Source of the DNA: Hoeflea sp. 108
Lineage (GTDB): Bacteria > Pseudomonadota > Alphaproteobacteria > Rhizobiales > Rhizobiaceae
DNA: 64,000 nucleotides
Assembly (NCBI RefSeq): GCF_000372965.1
Contig: NZ_KB890024.1
Location: 310,001-374,000, forward strand
Direction of reading: 5' to 3'
This document shows, one piece after another, positions 36,992 through 45,477 of this stretch (the first letter of the stretch is position 1; every line of letters starts with the position of its first letter). The translations under genes were made by a program, and so were the position numbers. The notes under the pieces are model-generated. The model was not told the origin of the DNA, made no database searches, and worked only from the letters and a program-made list of their open reading frames with translations.

Positions 36992-37483
36992 TCAATCGTT
37001 CGCCTTGGCTTTCTCGGCGCGGCCGCGCCGCCAGGCCAGGAATTCGTCCAGCACGACCAGGGCGGCACCTACGGAAATGAAGGCGTCGGCAAGGTTGAAG
37101 ATGGCGAACGACCATACAGGCGTGTGGAACAGGATGTAGTCGATGACGTGGCCGTAGACCGTACGGTCGATGAGATTGCCCAGCGCGCCGCCGACGATCA
37201 GGGCAAAGCCGAAGCGCGAAATGGTCTGCTCCGGCGTGGTCTTGATGGCGAGAAAGGTGACGAAGGCGACGACCGCGCCGGTCAGCACGATCAGGCCGGT
37301 GTCGCCGACATTGGAGAACATCGAAAACGCGATGCCGGTGTTGTAGGTGCGGTAGAGCGCCAGGAAGGGCAGCAGGTCGATCTTCTCGTGCATGACCAGA
37401 TTGGCCTCGACGAGCACCTTGATCCACTGGTCGATCGCAACCGCGAGCGCCGTGACGATCCCGTAGAATGCGACTGGCTTCAC
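36992..37483 (-). CDS. lspA: Lipoprotein signal peptidase II
   Basis: This 163-residue four-helix membrane aspartyl protease removes signal peptides from diacylglyceryl-modified prolipoproteins. Both catalytic aspartates are visible in their motifs: GGALGNLIDR and FNLADAFI. The conserved Asn of YNTGIAFS is also present. It is the last gene of a three-gene minus-strand operon with two RNA methyltransferases; only 9 bp separate it from the preceding gene. Confidence 0.97.
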   Translation of the reverse strand: MKPVAFYGIVTALAVAIDQWIKVLVEANLVMHEKIDLLPFLALYRTYNTGIAFSMFSNVGDTGLIVLTGAVVAFVTFLAIKTTPEQTISRFGFALIVGGALGNLIDRTVYGHVIDYILFHTPVWSFAIFNLADAFISVGAALVVLDEFLAWRRGRAEKAKAND

Positions 37484-37492
37484 CGGCGGCTC

Positions 37493-38329
37493 CTAAAGCT
37501 TCAGCGCGCCGCGCCGGATTTCAAACAGCATGACGCCGGTGGCGACCGCGAGATTGAGCGAATCCGCACGGCCCGCCTGCGGGATGCGCAGCAGCTTGTC
37601 ACAGGCGTCGGCCAGATTGTCGGGCAGGCCCTGCTGCTCGTTGCCCATCATCAAAAGCACCGGTCGCGTGCCGAAATCGACCGAACGATAGTCGACCGCG
37701 CCTTTGAGATGCGTGCCGGCGACGATGCCGGCAAAACCCTTGCGCCATTCGAGGAAGGCATCCGGGTGCGTCTTGGCGACCGGCACCGCGAAGATCGAGC
37801 CCATGGTTGCGCGCACGGTTTCAAGCGAGAACGGGTCAGTGGTGTCGCCGACCAGGATGACGCCCTTCGCGCCCACCGCATCGACCGTGCGGATGACGGT
37901 GCCGAGATTGCCGGGGTCGCGCACCCGGTCGAGCGCCACCCAGACCTCGCCGTCCTTGGGCCTGATGTCCCTGAGCGGCACGAAACGCTGGCCGAACACG
38001 CCGACGACAGCCTGCGGATTGTCGCGGCGGGTGATCGCGGTGATGACCTTTTCCGACACTTCGAGCACATCGCCGCCGGCGGCACGGGTGCGCGCCGCGA
38101 CCTTCTCGATGGCCGGATTGCCGAGGCCTGACTTGGCGAAGATCAGCGTCTTGATCGTCCAGCCGAGGTCGAGCGCGTCGATGACCAGCTTCAGGCCTTC
38201 GGCGATGAAGGCGTTCTGCTGGTCGCGGAATTTCTTCAGCGCCAGCGACTTGATGTCCTTGACCAGCGGGTTGGCAAGGCTCGTCACTTCCTTGACGCGG
38301 CCGGGCGCTCCGGTGCGATGTTCGCTCAT
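37493..38329 (-). CDS. TrmH/SpoU-family RNA 2'-O-methyltransferase
   Basis: This 278-residue SPOUT enzyme has the three family motifs: RVRDPGNLGTVIRTVDAVG (motif 1), LMMGNEQQGLP (motif 2) and DSLNLAVATGVMLFEIRR (motif 3, part of the SAM-binding knot). An N-terminal substrate-binding domain (SLANPLVKDIKSLALKKFRDQQNAFIAEG) resembles that of RlmB/TsnR-type enzymes. It should methylate a ribose in rRNA or tRNA using SAM. The ATG at 38329 overlaps the stop of the upstream methyltransferase (ATGA), showing coupling. Confidence 0.93.
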   Translation of the reverse strand: MSEHRTGAPGRVKEVTSLANPLVKDIKSLALKKFRDQQNAFIAEGLKLVIDALDLGWTIKTLIFAKSGLGNPAIEKVAARTRAAGGDVLEVSEKVITAITRRDNPQAVVGVFGQRFVPLRDIRPKDGEVWVALDRVRDPGNLGTVIRTVDAVGAKGVILVGDTTDPFSLETVRATMGSIFAVPVAKTHPDAFLEWRKGFAGIVAGTHLKGAVDYRSVDFGTRPVLLMMGNEQQGLPDNLADACDKLLRIPQAGRADSLNLAVATGVMLFEIRRGALKL

Positions 38330-39504
38330 TTGGCCACCCAGCGTGAGAAAAGCGATGTCGAAAGCGCCCGTCCGGCCGATTTCTCGCGGATGACGAGTTC
38401 GCCCGACTCGATGGTGCCGCCCATGCCGGCGAAGGTGTCGCGCATCAAAGCGTGGATGGCAAAGAACGAGGCGCGGATCGAATAGGCCGTCAGCACCACC
38501 GCCAGCGGCTTCGGCGTCAGGATCGAACGGCAGATGTCGGTCATGGCGGGCAGGCTCTCGAACAGCTGCCACACCTCGCCTTTGGGTCCGCGGCCATAGG
38601 CCGGCGGATCGAACAGGATGATGTCGTAGCGGCTGCCGCGGCGCTCCTCGCGCTCGACGAACTTCATTGCGTCCTCGCAGATCCAGCGGATCGGCTTGTT
38701 GGCGAGACCGGCCATCTCCTGGTTCTCGCGCGCCCAGCCGATGGCCTTTTTCGAGGCGTCGACATGGGTGACCTCGGCGCCGGCGCGGGCGGCTACCAGT
38801 GAGGCAAGCCCGGTATAGCCGAACAGGTTGAGCACCTTCACCGGGCGCTTGGCCTCCACGATCATCCGCGCCATGTGGTCCCAGTGCGTCGCCTGTTCGG
38901 GGAATACGCCGACGTGGCGGAACGAGGTGAAGCGGCCCTGATAGTGCAGCCCGTCATGGCGCATCGGCCATGTTTCGCCGAGCGGTTCCTTGGGGAAGCG
39001 CCAGCGGCCCAGGCCCTCTTCATCGGTGTCGCCGGTGAAGACCGCGTCGGCGCGGTCCCATTCCTTTGCCGGCAGCGCGCGCTGCCAGATCGCCTGCCCC
39101 TCGGGGCGCACGATGCGATAGGGGCCGTATTGTTCGAGTTTCTGGCCGTCGCCCGAGTCGAGCAAGGCGTAGTCGTCGTTGGGCGCGACTTCGAGGATCA
39201 GCGGCAGGCGCTCGGCCGGCAACTCTCCTTCGCGGCGCGTAAGCTTGCGTGGTTCCGACCTCGGCTCGACCTGATGCCTTGGCTCGGACTGATGCTTGGG
39301 TTCTGGCTTATGGTCCTGGCGCGGAGCTGGCCTCTGCTCCTGCCTGCGCTCCGGCTGCCGCTCGGTGCGTTCGCGCGCTTGCGCGGGCGCGGCACCGCTC
39401 TTGCGGGGCGGTTGCGGGCGGCTGTCGCGGCGTTTGTCGCGCGGATGCTTCAAGGAACGGCGTCTCCAGATGGTTGGCCGCTTTTGACACAGGCCATCTC
39501 GCAC
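38326..39504 (-). CDS. Class I SAM-dependent (RlmI-like) methyltransferase with disordered N-terminus
   Basis: The protein has up to 392 residues. The first 95 or so are a basic, Pro/Glu/Arg-rich disordered segment (RQPERRQEQRPAPRQDHKPEP). The catalytic part has SAM motif I (VKVLNLFGYTGLASLVAARAGAEVTHVDAS) and motif IV (IILFDPPAYGRGPKGE), typical of the RlmI/RlmK group that methylates C5 of cytosine or related rRNA sites, although the PUA domain is absent. The true start is unclear because the N-terminus is low-complexity; TTG and ATG codons both lie near 39440-39504. It heads the operon with the SpoU methyltransferase and lspA. Confidence 0.85.
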   Translation of the reverse strand: MRDGLCQKRPTIWRRRSLKHPRDKRRDSRPQPPRKSGAAPAQARERTERQPERRQEQRPAPRQDHKPEPKHQSEPRHQVEPRSEPRKLTRREGELPAERLPLILEVAPNDDYALLDSGDGQKLEQYGPYRIVRPEGQAIWQRALPAKEWDRADAVFTGDTDEEGLGRWRFPKEPLGETWPMRHDGLHYQGRFTSFRHVGVFPEQATHWDHMARMIVEAKRPVKVLNLFGYTGLASLVAARAGAEVTHVDASKKAIGWARENQEMAGLANKPIRWICEDAMKFVEREERRGSRYDIILFDPPAYGRGPKGEVWQLFESLPAMTDICRSILTPKPLAVVLTAYSIRASFFAIHALMRDTFAGMGGTIESGELVIREKSAGRALSTSLFSRWVAK

Positions 39505-39662
39505 CGCAACCGGACGGGCGGTCGCGGGCAGGTCGCGGCTCTCTCAAAGCCCTGATGGTGAACCCGTTGGACGATAAGAGCTATTGAAGGGCTTTCGCCA
39601 CTCCATGCCTTCCGGCGATGCATGCCGCGGCCTATCGTACACGCCAAACTCGCCCGAGAATC

Positions 39663-40355
39663 ATGTCGCGCTCCGAACGCCTGCTCGACCTCATCCAGAT
39701 CTTGCGCCGCCACCGCCGGCCGGTGAGCGGGCTTGTGCTTGCCGGCGAGCTGGATGTATCGATCCGCACGCTCTACCGTGATATCGCCACCTTGCAGGGG
39801 CAGGGCGCGCCGATCGAGGGCGAGCCGGGGCTGGGCTATGTGCTGAAGCCCGGCTTCATGCTGCCGCCGCTGATGTTCACCGACGAGGAGATCGAGGCCA
39901 TCGTGCTTGGATCGCGCTGGGTGGCCAAGCAGCCTGACACCAGGCTTTCGGCAGCCGCGGCCGACGCCTTGGCTAAGATCTCTTCCGTCCTGCCCGACGA
40001 TTTGCGCGAAGAGCTCGACGCCACCGCGCTTTTGGTCGGCCCAAGTGCCGAGGCGACGCGTGAGGGCGCCGACCTCGGGATCATTCGCAAGGCGATCCGC
40101 GGCGAGCGCAAGCTCGAGATGACCTATGAGGATGCTTCGGGAGCAAGCTCGCGACGCAGGGTGTGGCCCTTTGCGCTCGGCTTCTTCGACAAGGTTCGGG
40201 TGATGGTCGCCTGGTGCGAGATGCGCCAGGACTTCAGGCACTTTCGTGCCGACCGCATCTCCGACCTCGCCGCCACCGACACGCGTTACCCTCGCCGCCG
40301 CGTCGTCATGCTGAAGGAATGGCGGGCGACGCTCGGCACCTCCAGGAGGCTTTGA
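39663..40355 (+). CDS. YafY-type HTH/WYL-domain transcriptional regulator
   Basis: This 230-residue regulator has an N-terminal HTH_11 domain (RSERLLDLIQILRRHRRPVSGLVLAGELDVSIRTLYRDIATL) and a WYL domain further on (LEMTYEDASGASSRRRVWPFALGFFDKVRVMVAWCEMRQDFRHFRADRI). WYL domains sense ligands or nucleic acids. The ATG at 39663 gives a family-standard N-terminus. A VOC-family gene follows 67 bp downstream; YafY/VOC pairs are common, so it probably regulates that gene. Confidence 0.92.
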   Translation: MSRSERLLDLIQILRRHRRPVSGLVLAGELDVSIRTLYRDIATLQGQGAPIEGEPGLGYVLKPGFMLPPLMFTDEEIEAIVLGSRWVAKQPDTRLSAAAADALAKISSVLPDDLREELDATALLVGPSAEATREGADLGIIRKAIRGERKLEMTYEDASGASSRRRVWPFALGFFDKVRVMVAWCEMRQDFRHFRADRISDLAATDTRYPRRRVVMLKEWRATLGTSRRL

Positions 40356-40422
40356 ACGCTACTGCCAGAATCTGACAGTGGCGCCGGTTACACCTGTCCT
40401 CGTCCCAAAAAGGAGAGCACAG

Positions 40423-40809
40423 ATGCGCAGCCCCAACTTCATCATCCTCTATGTCGACAGCCCCGAGGCCAGCGGCGCATTCTACGCCAGGCTGCTTGGC
40501 TGCCAGCCGGTCGAGACATCAGCGACCTTCGTCATGTTCGTGCTCGACAACGGCTTCAAGCTCGGCCTGTGGTCGCGCCACACAGTCGCGCCGGCGGCAG
40601 CTGCGGCAGGCGGCGGAGCCGAACTTGTCTTTGCGCTGGAGACCCCTGACGCTGTCGACGCCACCCATGCCGAATGGGCCGAAAGCGGGCTCAATATCCT
40701 GCAGGCGCCCGGCAACATGGATTTTGGCCGCACTTTCGTGGCGCTCGATCCGGATGGCCATCGCCTGCGCGTCTATTGCCTCGACGAAGCAGCTGTGGCG
40801 CAGCCATGA
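40423..40809 (+). CDS. VOC (glyoxalase/bleomycin-resistance) superfamily protein
   Basis: This 128-residue protein has two beta-alpha-beta-beta-beta modules (NFIILYVDSPEASGAFYARLLGCQPVETSATFVMFVLDNGFKLGLWSR and FALETPDAVDATHAEWAESGLNIL...FVALDPDGHRLRVYC). These are typical of phenazine/glyoxalase-like proteins that bind small ligands or metals. The ATG at 40423 has AAGGAG upstream. It sits between a WYL regulator and an EVE-domain gene, and overlaps the latter by ATGA. Confidence 0.9.
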   Translation: MRSPNFIILYVDSPEASGAFYARLLGCQPVETSATFVMFVLDNGFKLGLWSRHTVAPAAAAAGGGAELVFALETPDAVDATHAEWAESGLNILQAPGNMDFGRTFVALDPDGHRLRVYCLDEAAVAQP

Positions 40810-41258
40810 GTACGGGCATGAGCACCGGCAACTGGCTGGCCGTCGCCTCGGCTGATCATGTCCGTATCGGCCGGGCCAGCGGCTTCATGCAGGTCTGCCA
40901 CGGCAAGGTAGGCCCGCTGCGCCGGATCGGCGCCGGCGACGGCGTGGTCTATTATTCGCCGTCGACAGTCATGGGCGGCAAGGATGGGCTGAAATCCTTC
41001 ACGGCAATCGGCCGGGTGCGACCGGGCGAACCCTGTCGTTTCGACATGGGTGGAGGCTTCGTGCCATCCCGCAGGGATGTCGATTGGGCCGTTGCACACG
41101 AAGTGCCTGTCGCAGCGCTCGCCGGGCAGCTCGATTTCACGGCGGGGCCCAACTGGGGCTACCAACTGCGCTTCGGCCTCTGTCCGCTCAGCGAGCACGA
41201 CTTTCGCCTGATCGCGGAAGCCATGGCTGCCGACGTCGAGTTCAGGCTTTCGGCTTGA
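40806..41258 (+). CDS. EVE-domain (UPF0310-like) protein
   Basis: This 150-residue PUA-like EVE-domain protein has the opening NWLAVASADHVRIGRASGFMQVCHGKVGPLRRIGAGDGVVYYSP, as in YTH/EVE readers that bind modified bases. The middle contains FTAIGRVRPGEP. The substrate of the bacterial proteins is not settled, but EVE genes are often associated with defence islands and RNA modification. It overlaps the VOC gene by 4 bp and its 3' end overlaps the convergent ornithine cyclodeaminase homologue by 17 bp. Confidence 0.88.
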   Translation: MSTGMSTGNWLAVASADHVRIGRASGFMQVCHGKVGPLRRIGAGDGVVYYSPSTVMGGKDGLKSFTAIGRVRPGEPCRFDMGGGFVPSRRDVDWAVAHEVPVAALAGQLDFTAGPNWGYQLRFGLCPLSEHDFRLIAEAMAADVEFRLSA

Positions 41259-42213
41259 GCGACTTGTAGACGGCGATGCCGGCGGCGAGATCCTCGAGAG
41301 CGGCACCCACCGACTTGAACAGGGTGATCTCGTCCGCCGACTGGCGGCCGGCCTTCTGGCCGCGCGCGAGTTCATGCAGGTCGCCGATGATGGCGTCGGC
41401 CTTGAGCACGCCGGACGCGATCGGCTGGACGATGTCACCGGCTTCCTTGGTGGCGCCGGCGCGGGTGTCGACATAGACGCGCGCAGTCGAGATGGCGTCG
41501 TCGTCGGCCTCGCGCATGCCGGGCGTGAAGCCGCCGACGAGGTCGACATGGGCGCCCGGCTTCAGCCTCGCACCCTTCACCAGCGGGGTGGTCGAGATCG
41601 TGCCGGCGGTGACGATGTCGGCCCAGCCGAGCTCTGCATCGAGGTCGGACACCGCCTTGGCGTCAAAGCCTTCGCTCCTCAGCGACGCGGCCAGCGTCTC
41701 GGCATTGGCGATCGTACGGTTCCAGATCCGGATTTCCGTGATCGGGCGCACGGCTGCGTGGGCGCGGGCCAGGAACCGGCACTGCGCGCCGGCACCGATC
41801 ACCAGGAGCTTCGAGGCGTCCTCGCGGGCGAGGTAGGTGGCAGCCAGCGCCGAGGCGCAGGCCGTGCGCCACTGGGTCAGCCGTGGGCCATCCATCAAGG
41901 CCTGTGGCTCGCCGGTGACGCCGTCGAGAAGCAGATAGATGCCGACGACCGCCGGCTTGGCGATATCGTTGTTGTCAGGCGAAACGGTGACGATCTTGAC
42001 GCCGATATGACCCTCGGCAGCGGCGGCGGGCGCCTTGAAGTCGGTCCAGGCCGGCATCAAAAGCAGCGTCGAGTCAGTACCCTTGGCGCGCTCGACCGTA
42101 TGATGGTGGCGCACAGGCTGCACCGCGCCTTCGCGAAAGGCGGTTCTCAGCGTTTCGACAAGACCGGGAAAGGTCAGGGCCCGATCGATATCGCCGGCCG
42201 AAAATTGCAGCAT
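41242..42213 (-). CDS. Ornithine cyclodeaminase / mu-crystallin family protein
   Basis: This 323-residue protein has a Rossmann nucleotide site (KLLVIGAGAQCRFLARAHAAV) and the family segments GVKIVTVSPDNN, MDGPRLTQWRTACASALAATYLA and VDLVGGFTPGMREADD. Members are ornithine cyclodeaminases, ketimine reductases or alanine dehydrogenases. Specificity cannot be assigned from sequence by eye. It stands 33 bp upstream of lapA on the same strand and shares a 17-bp convergent overlap with the EVE gene. Confidence 0.9.
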   Translation of the reverse strand: MLQFSAGDIDRALTFPGLVETLRTAFREGAVQPVRHHHTVERAKGTDSTLLLMPAWTDFKAPAAAAEGHIGVKIVTVSPDNNDIAKPAVVGIYLLLDGVTGEPQALMDGPRLTQWRTACASALAATYLAREDASKLLVIGAGAQCRFLARAHAAVRPITEIRIWNRTIANAETLAASLRSEGFDAKAVSDLDAELGWADIVTAGTISTTPLVKGARLKPGAHVDLVGGFTPGMREADDDAISTARVYVDTRAGATKEAGDIVQPIASGVLKADAIIGDLHELARGQKAGRQSADEITLFKSVGAALEDLAAGIAVYKSLKPKA

Positions 42214-42246
42214 GGATTTTCCCCCAGAAGGCGCGCCTGGCGCCTG

Positions 42247-42579
42247 TCAGTGCGGGCGCGGCAGTGCCGGGCCTTGCGGTGCGGCCGGCGGACGCTGGCT
42301 CGCCGCCTGGCGCAGGCTCTCGGCCTCGAGGCTGCGCTGGCGCGCCACCTTGCGGTGACGGCCCTGCTTTACCCAGGTCACCGCGCTGCCGAGGATGACG
42401 CCGAGCCCGAGCGCCAGGAACAAGAGCACGAACAGCGGCGCCTGTACGGTCAAGCCTGGATTGCCGGGATTGAAGGGGTCGAGCGTGAAGGCGATGGGCG
42501 CGCGGTTGGCCACGGCGAGCGCAATCAGCACGATCGCCAGGGGCACCAGGACCACGATGAGCATGACGCGGTTAAACAT
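42247..42579 (-). CDS. LapA-domain (DUF1049) membrane protein
   Basis: This 110-residue protein has two transmembrane helices (VMLIVVLVPLAIVLIALAVANR and PLFVLLFLALGLGVILGSAVTWV) followed by a cytoplasmic basic helix, the LapA layout. LapA of E. coli works with LapB in LPS assembly control. The second of two in-frame ATGs (42579) has GGGA eight bases away. It lies directly downstream of ihfB on the same strand, a conserved arrangement in Rhizobiales. Confidence 0.88.
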   Translation of the reverse strand: MFNRVMLIVVLVPLAIVLIALAVANRAPIAFTLDPFNPGNPGLTVQAPLFVLLFLALGLGVILGSAVTWVKQGRHRKVARQRSLEAESLRQAASQRPPAAPQGPALPRPH

Positions 42580-42618
42580 GGGCATTCCCGATTGAAACTG
42601 GCGGCGACCGTAAATCGA

Positions 42619-42903
42619 CTATTTGGCCGCGTTGAGGCGCTCGCGCAGTTCCTTGCCGGTCTTGAAGAACGGCACCCACTTTTCCTCGACCTCGACGGAA
42701 TCGCCGGTGCGCGGGTTGCGGCCGGTCCGGGCTGGACGGTTCTTGACCGAAAATGCGCCAAACCCGCGCAGTTCGACGCGGTTGCCTTCGGCCAGTGCCT
42801 CGGTGATCTCGTCGAAGATGGCGCTGACGATATTCTCGACGTCCCGCAGAAACAGATGCGGATTGCGAGTGGCAATAATTTGCACAAGTTCGGACTTGAT
42901 CAT
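42619..42903 (-). CDS. ihfB: Integration host factor subunit beta
   Basis: This 94-residue HU/IHF-family DNA-bending protein has the family core GFGAFSVKNRPARTGRNPRTGDSVEV with the DNA-minor-groove proline in the arm. The N-terminal MIKSELVQIIATRNPHLFLRDVENIVSAIF identifies the beta subunit. It should form a heterodimer with IhfA (encoded elsewhere) and assist sigma-54 promoters and recombination. It follows sppA on the same strand. Confidence 0.95.
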   Translation of the reverse strand: MIKSELVQIIATRNPHLFLRDVENIVSAIFDEITEALAEGNRVELRGFGAFSVKNRPARTGRNPRTGDSVEVEEKWVPFFKTGKELRERLNAAK

Positions 42904-42945
42904 GCGCGCGGTCCCCGTCGAAATGTCGATGATTTTATTTGTTTT

Positions 42946-43920
42946 TCAATTGCCTGACACAGCTTTTTCAGGGTGCCAGAGCGACAGCATACCGTCAAGG
43001 AACAAGCGTTCGGCGCCCATTTCCTTGATGATTTCGGACGAGAAGTCGCCGACGCCGAACGCGCGGCCGAGTGCCTTGGCCAGCGAGTTCGGCAGGAAGA
43101 AGCTGCCCGTGCGGGCGGGTTTCCATTCGACGACCGTCAACTTGACGTCGACTCCCTTGGTGCCGAGCCAGGCAATGGCCTGGTCTTCACCGCCGACCTC
43201 GTCGATCAGCTTGTTGGCGAGCGCCTGGCGCCCGGTGAACACCCTGCCGTCGGCAAGCGCCGTGGCATCGGCCTTGGACATCGCGCGGCGGTCGGCGACG
43301 ATGCCGACGAACCAGTCGTAGCTGTCCATGATCATGTTGCGGACCATTGCGCGCTCGTCGTCTGTCGTCGGCTTGAAGGGCGAGGGTGCGGCTTTCAGCG
43401 GCGACGATTTCACTTCCTCGAGCTTGATGCCGAGCTTGTCCATCAATCCGGTCAGGTCGGGATATTGCACCAGCACCCCGATCGAACCGACGATCGAGGA
43501 CTTGCGCGCCACGATGTGGTCGGATGCGGAAGCAATCATGTAGCCGGCCGATGCGGCAAGCGTGCCGACCTGCGTCACCACGGGCTTCTCGGCGGCGAGC
43601 TTGCGCACGGCGTCAAAGATCGCCTCGCCGCCGGCGGTGGTGCCGCCGGGCGAATCGATCGACAGGATCACGCCCTTGACCGACGGCGACTTGCGGATTT
43701 TGTCGAGGCGGTCGAGCAGGTCCTCGTCCTCGGTGATCGTGCCTTCGATCCTGACCTTGGCGATGTGGTCGCTGGCCACGCCCGGTAGCCTGTCGCCGGC
43801 CATCCAGGTCGAGACGGCGACGATGGCCAGTGCAGCAATCACCAATGCGGCAATACGCCAGAAGGTCAGCTTGCGCCGCAACCGGCGGCGGTCGATCAGA
43901 TCGTCGGCTCTCATGGACAT
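42946..43920 (-). CDS. sppA: Signal peptide peptidase SppA (67K-type short form)
   Basis: This 324-residue inner-membrane serine protease has an N-terminal helix (FWRIAALVIAALAIVAVSTWM) and an S49 domain with the catalytic Ser in TLAASAGYMIA and Lys in IVARKSSIVGSIG. The substrate-binding SIDSPGGT motif is also clear. It degrades cleaved signal peptides in the membrane. It heads a sppA-ihfB-lapA block. An alternative ATG lies two codons in. Confidence 0.95.
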   Translation of the reverse strand: MSMRADDLIDRRRLRRKLTFWRIAALVIAALAIVAVSTWMAGDRLPGVASDHIAKVRIEGTITEDEDLLDRLDKIRKSPSVKGVILSIDSPGGTTAGGEAIFDAVRKLAAEKPVVTQVGTLAASAGYMIASASDHIVARKSSIVGSIGVLVQYPDLTGLMDKLGIKLEEVKSSPLKAAPSPFKPTTDDERAMVRNMIMDSYDWFVGIVADRRAMSKADATALADGRVFTGRQALANKLIDEVGGEDQAIAWLGTKGVDVKLTVVEWKPARTGSFFLPNSLAKALGRAFGVGDFSSEIIKEMGAERLFLDGMLSLWHPEKAVSGN

Positions 43921-44153
43921 CGCGTGCCTCGAATTTTGCTAAGTCCAAGGCTTTTAAAGCAAGGTCCCGGCGAGAGCCACCGCTTTCCTGACGCAGCTGC
44001 CGTTGCGGGACGTTGGTTTTCTGGAGTAAATACCCATATTGCAGGTTGCATCTTGGCTGCCGAAAGCTTCGCGATTCGTGCATTTGACTGCAACTCCTTG
44101 ACCTTATGGTCATATTTTCGTGGCTTTCATCCGCTTCACGGTGCCGTGCCTGA

Positions 44154-44181
44154 AACGGCACAGACAGAACGGCACAGACAG
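44154..44181. repeat. 14-bp perfect tandem duplication upstream of lptC
   Basis: AACGGCACAGACAG occurs twice without a gap, at 44154-44167 and 44168-44181, ending 14 bp before the lptC start. The first copy also pairs with GTGCCGT at 44141-44147. It lies where the leader of lptC should be. Confidence 0.75.
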
Positions 44182-44195
44182 TTCGAAGAAGGGCT

Positions 44196-44921
44196 TTGGC
44201 GTTGGCGCGACCAATCGAGACGAGCGGCGGCGGTGGCGGCGTTGCGGTGGAAACCGCGATCGCGCTTGCGACTTCGCGCGCCGATGCCTTCGACAGGGCG
44301 ACCCGCCATTCGCGCCGTGTCCGCTTCCTGAAGCTCGCTCTGCCGCTGGCGGCGGTGACGCTCGCGGTCCTGTTCGGCGGCTATTCCTATTTCGCTGCCC
44401 CGCCGGCGCTGCAGGTCAAGGCCGAAGGCGCTGCCTTCTCCGAAGGCAAGCTGGTCATGGCCAAGCCACAGCTCAACGGTTTCACCCGCGACAACCTGCC
44501 TTATTCGATGACGGCCGATCGCGCCGTGCAGGATCCGGGCAACCAGGGCGTGGTCGAGCTTCTGGGCATCGATGCCAATCTGCCGATCTCGGCCAAGGAC
44601 GTCGCCAAGGTCGATGCGACGCGCGGTGTCTACGATCGCGACGGCAACACGCTCAATCTCACCGACGACGTTACTGTAAAGACCAGCGACGGGATGGTAG
44701 CGCGGCTCAAATCGGCGTATCTCGACATGGGCAGCGGCGCGATGAAGACCGATCAACCGGTTGAAATAAGCCTTGACGGTTCGACCATCAGGTCCGATTC
44801 GATGTCGATGCATGATAACGGCAAGGTTGTCGTCTTCGAAAACAGGGTGCGCGTGGACATTGATCCCGCGCGGATGAAGGCGGCGCGGGTTGGCAGCGGA
44901 GGCGGGAGTGCGGGCAATTAA
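44196..44921 (+). CDS. lptC: LPS export protein LptC
   Basis: This 241-residue bitopic protein has one N-terminal transmembrane helix (FLKLALPLAAVTLAVLFGGYSYF) and a periplasmic beta-jellyroll of the LptC/OstA family (GKLVMAKPQLNGFTRDNLPYSMTADRAVQD; ...YDRDGNTLNLTDDVTVKTSDG). It joins the LptBFG transporter to the periplasmic LptA bridge. The start is TTG, either 44196 or 44202; an AAGG site fits both loosely. Order lptC-lptA-lptB-rpoN is conserved in Hyphomicrobiales. Confidence 0.92.
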   Translation: MALARPIETSGGGGGVAVETAIALATSRADAFDRATRHSRRVRFLKLALPLAAVTLAVLFGGYSYFAAPPALQVKAEGAAFSEGKLVMAKPQLNGFTRDNLPYSMTADRAVQDPGNQGVVELLGIDANLPISAKDVAKVDATRGVYDRDGNTLNLTDDVTVKTSDGMVARLKSAYLDMGSGAMKTDQPVEISLDGSTIRSDSMSMHDNGKVVVFENRVRVDIDPARMKAARVGSGGGSAGN

Positions 44922-45477
44922 TTCGTGGCGGTCTATGGCCGCCCTATCGTTCATGGGGCTGGTGCTCGCCACTGGCGGTGCCCATGCCCAGGACAGCCAG
45001 AGCAGGCTTTCGGGCCTCAAGCTTTCTGGCGACCAGCCGATCCAGATCGAGAGCGACAAGCTCGAGGTTCGCGAATCGGAAAATCTGGCGATCTTCACCG
45101 GCAATGTCAGCGTCACCCAGGGGCCGACGGTGATGAAGTCTGGCAAGATGACCGTCTATTACGCCAAGGACGCCAAGGGCGGTTCGGCCGCCACGGGATC
45201 GGCGGCCATCGACCGGCTTGAAGTCGACGACAAGGTTTACGTGAAGTCCGACAAGCAGGTGGCGACCGGCGACCGCGGCACCTTCGACATGAAGACCGAA
45301 GTGCTGGTGATGTCCGGCAAGGAGGTCGTTCTGTCCGAAGGCGACAACGTGTTGGTCGGTTGCAAGCTTACCGTGCAGATGAAGACGGGCCTGGCCCAGG
45401 TCGACGGCTGCACCAAGGGCGCCGGCGGCAACGGTCGTGTGATGATGTCGATCACACCGAGTTCGCAGAAGAAATAA
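44908..45477 (+). CDS. lptA: LPS transport periplasmic protein LptA
   Basis: This 189-residue protein starts with a signal peptide (cleavage near GGAHA-QDS) followed by an OstA-like beta-jellyroll (IQIESDKLEVRESENLAIFTGNVSVTQGPTVMKSGKMTVYY). LptA oligomers ferry lipopolysaccharide across the periplasm. The GTG at 44908 has GGAGG five bases upstream and overlaps lptC by 14 bp. Its TAA stop shares one base with the lptB ATG. Confidence 0.92.
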   Translation: MRAINSWRSMAALSFMGLVLATGGAHAQDSQSRLSGLKLSGDQPIQIESDKLEVRESENLAIFTGNVSVTQGPTVMKSGKMTVYYAKDAKGGSAATGSAAIDRLEVDDKVYVKSDKQVATGDRGTFDMKTEVLVMSGKEVVLSEGDNVLVGCKLTVQMKTGLAQVDGCTKGAGGNGRVMMSITPSSQKK

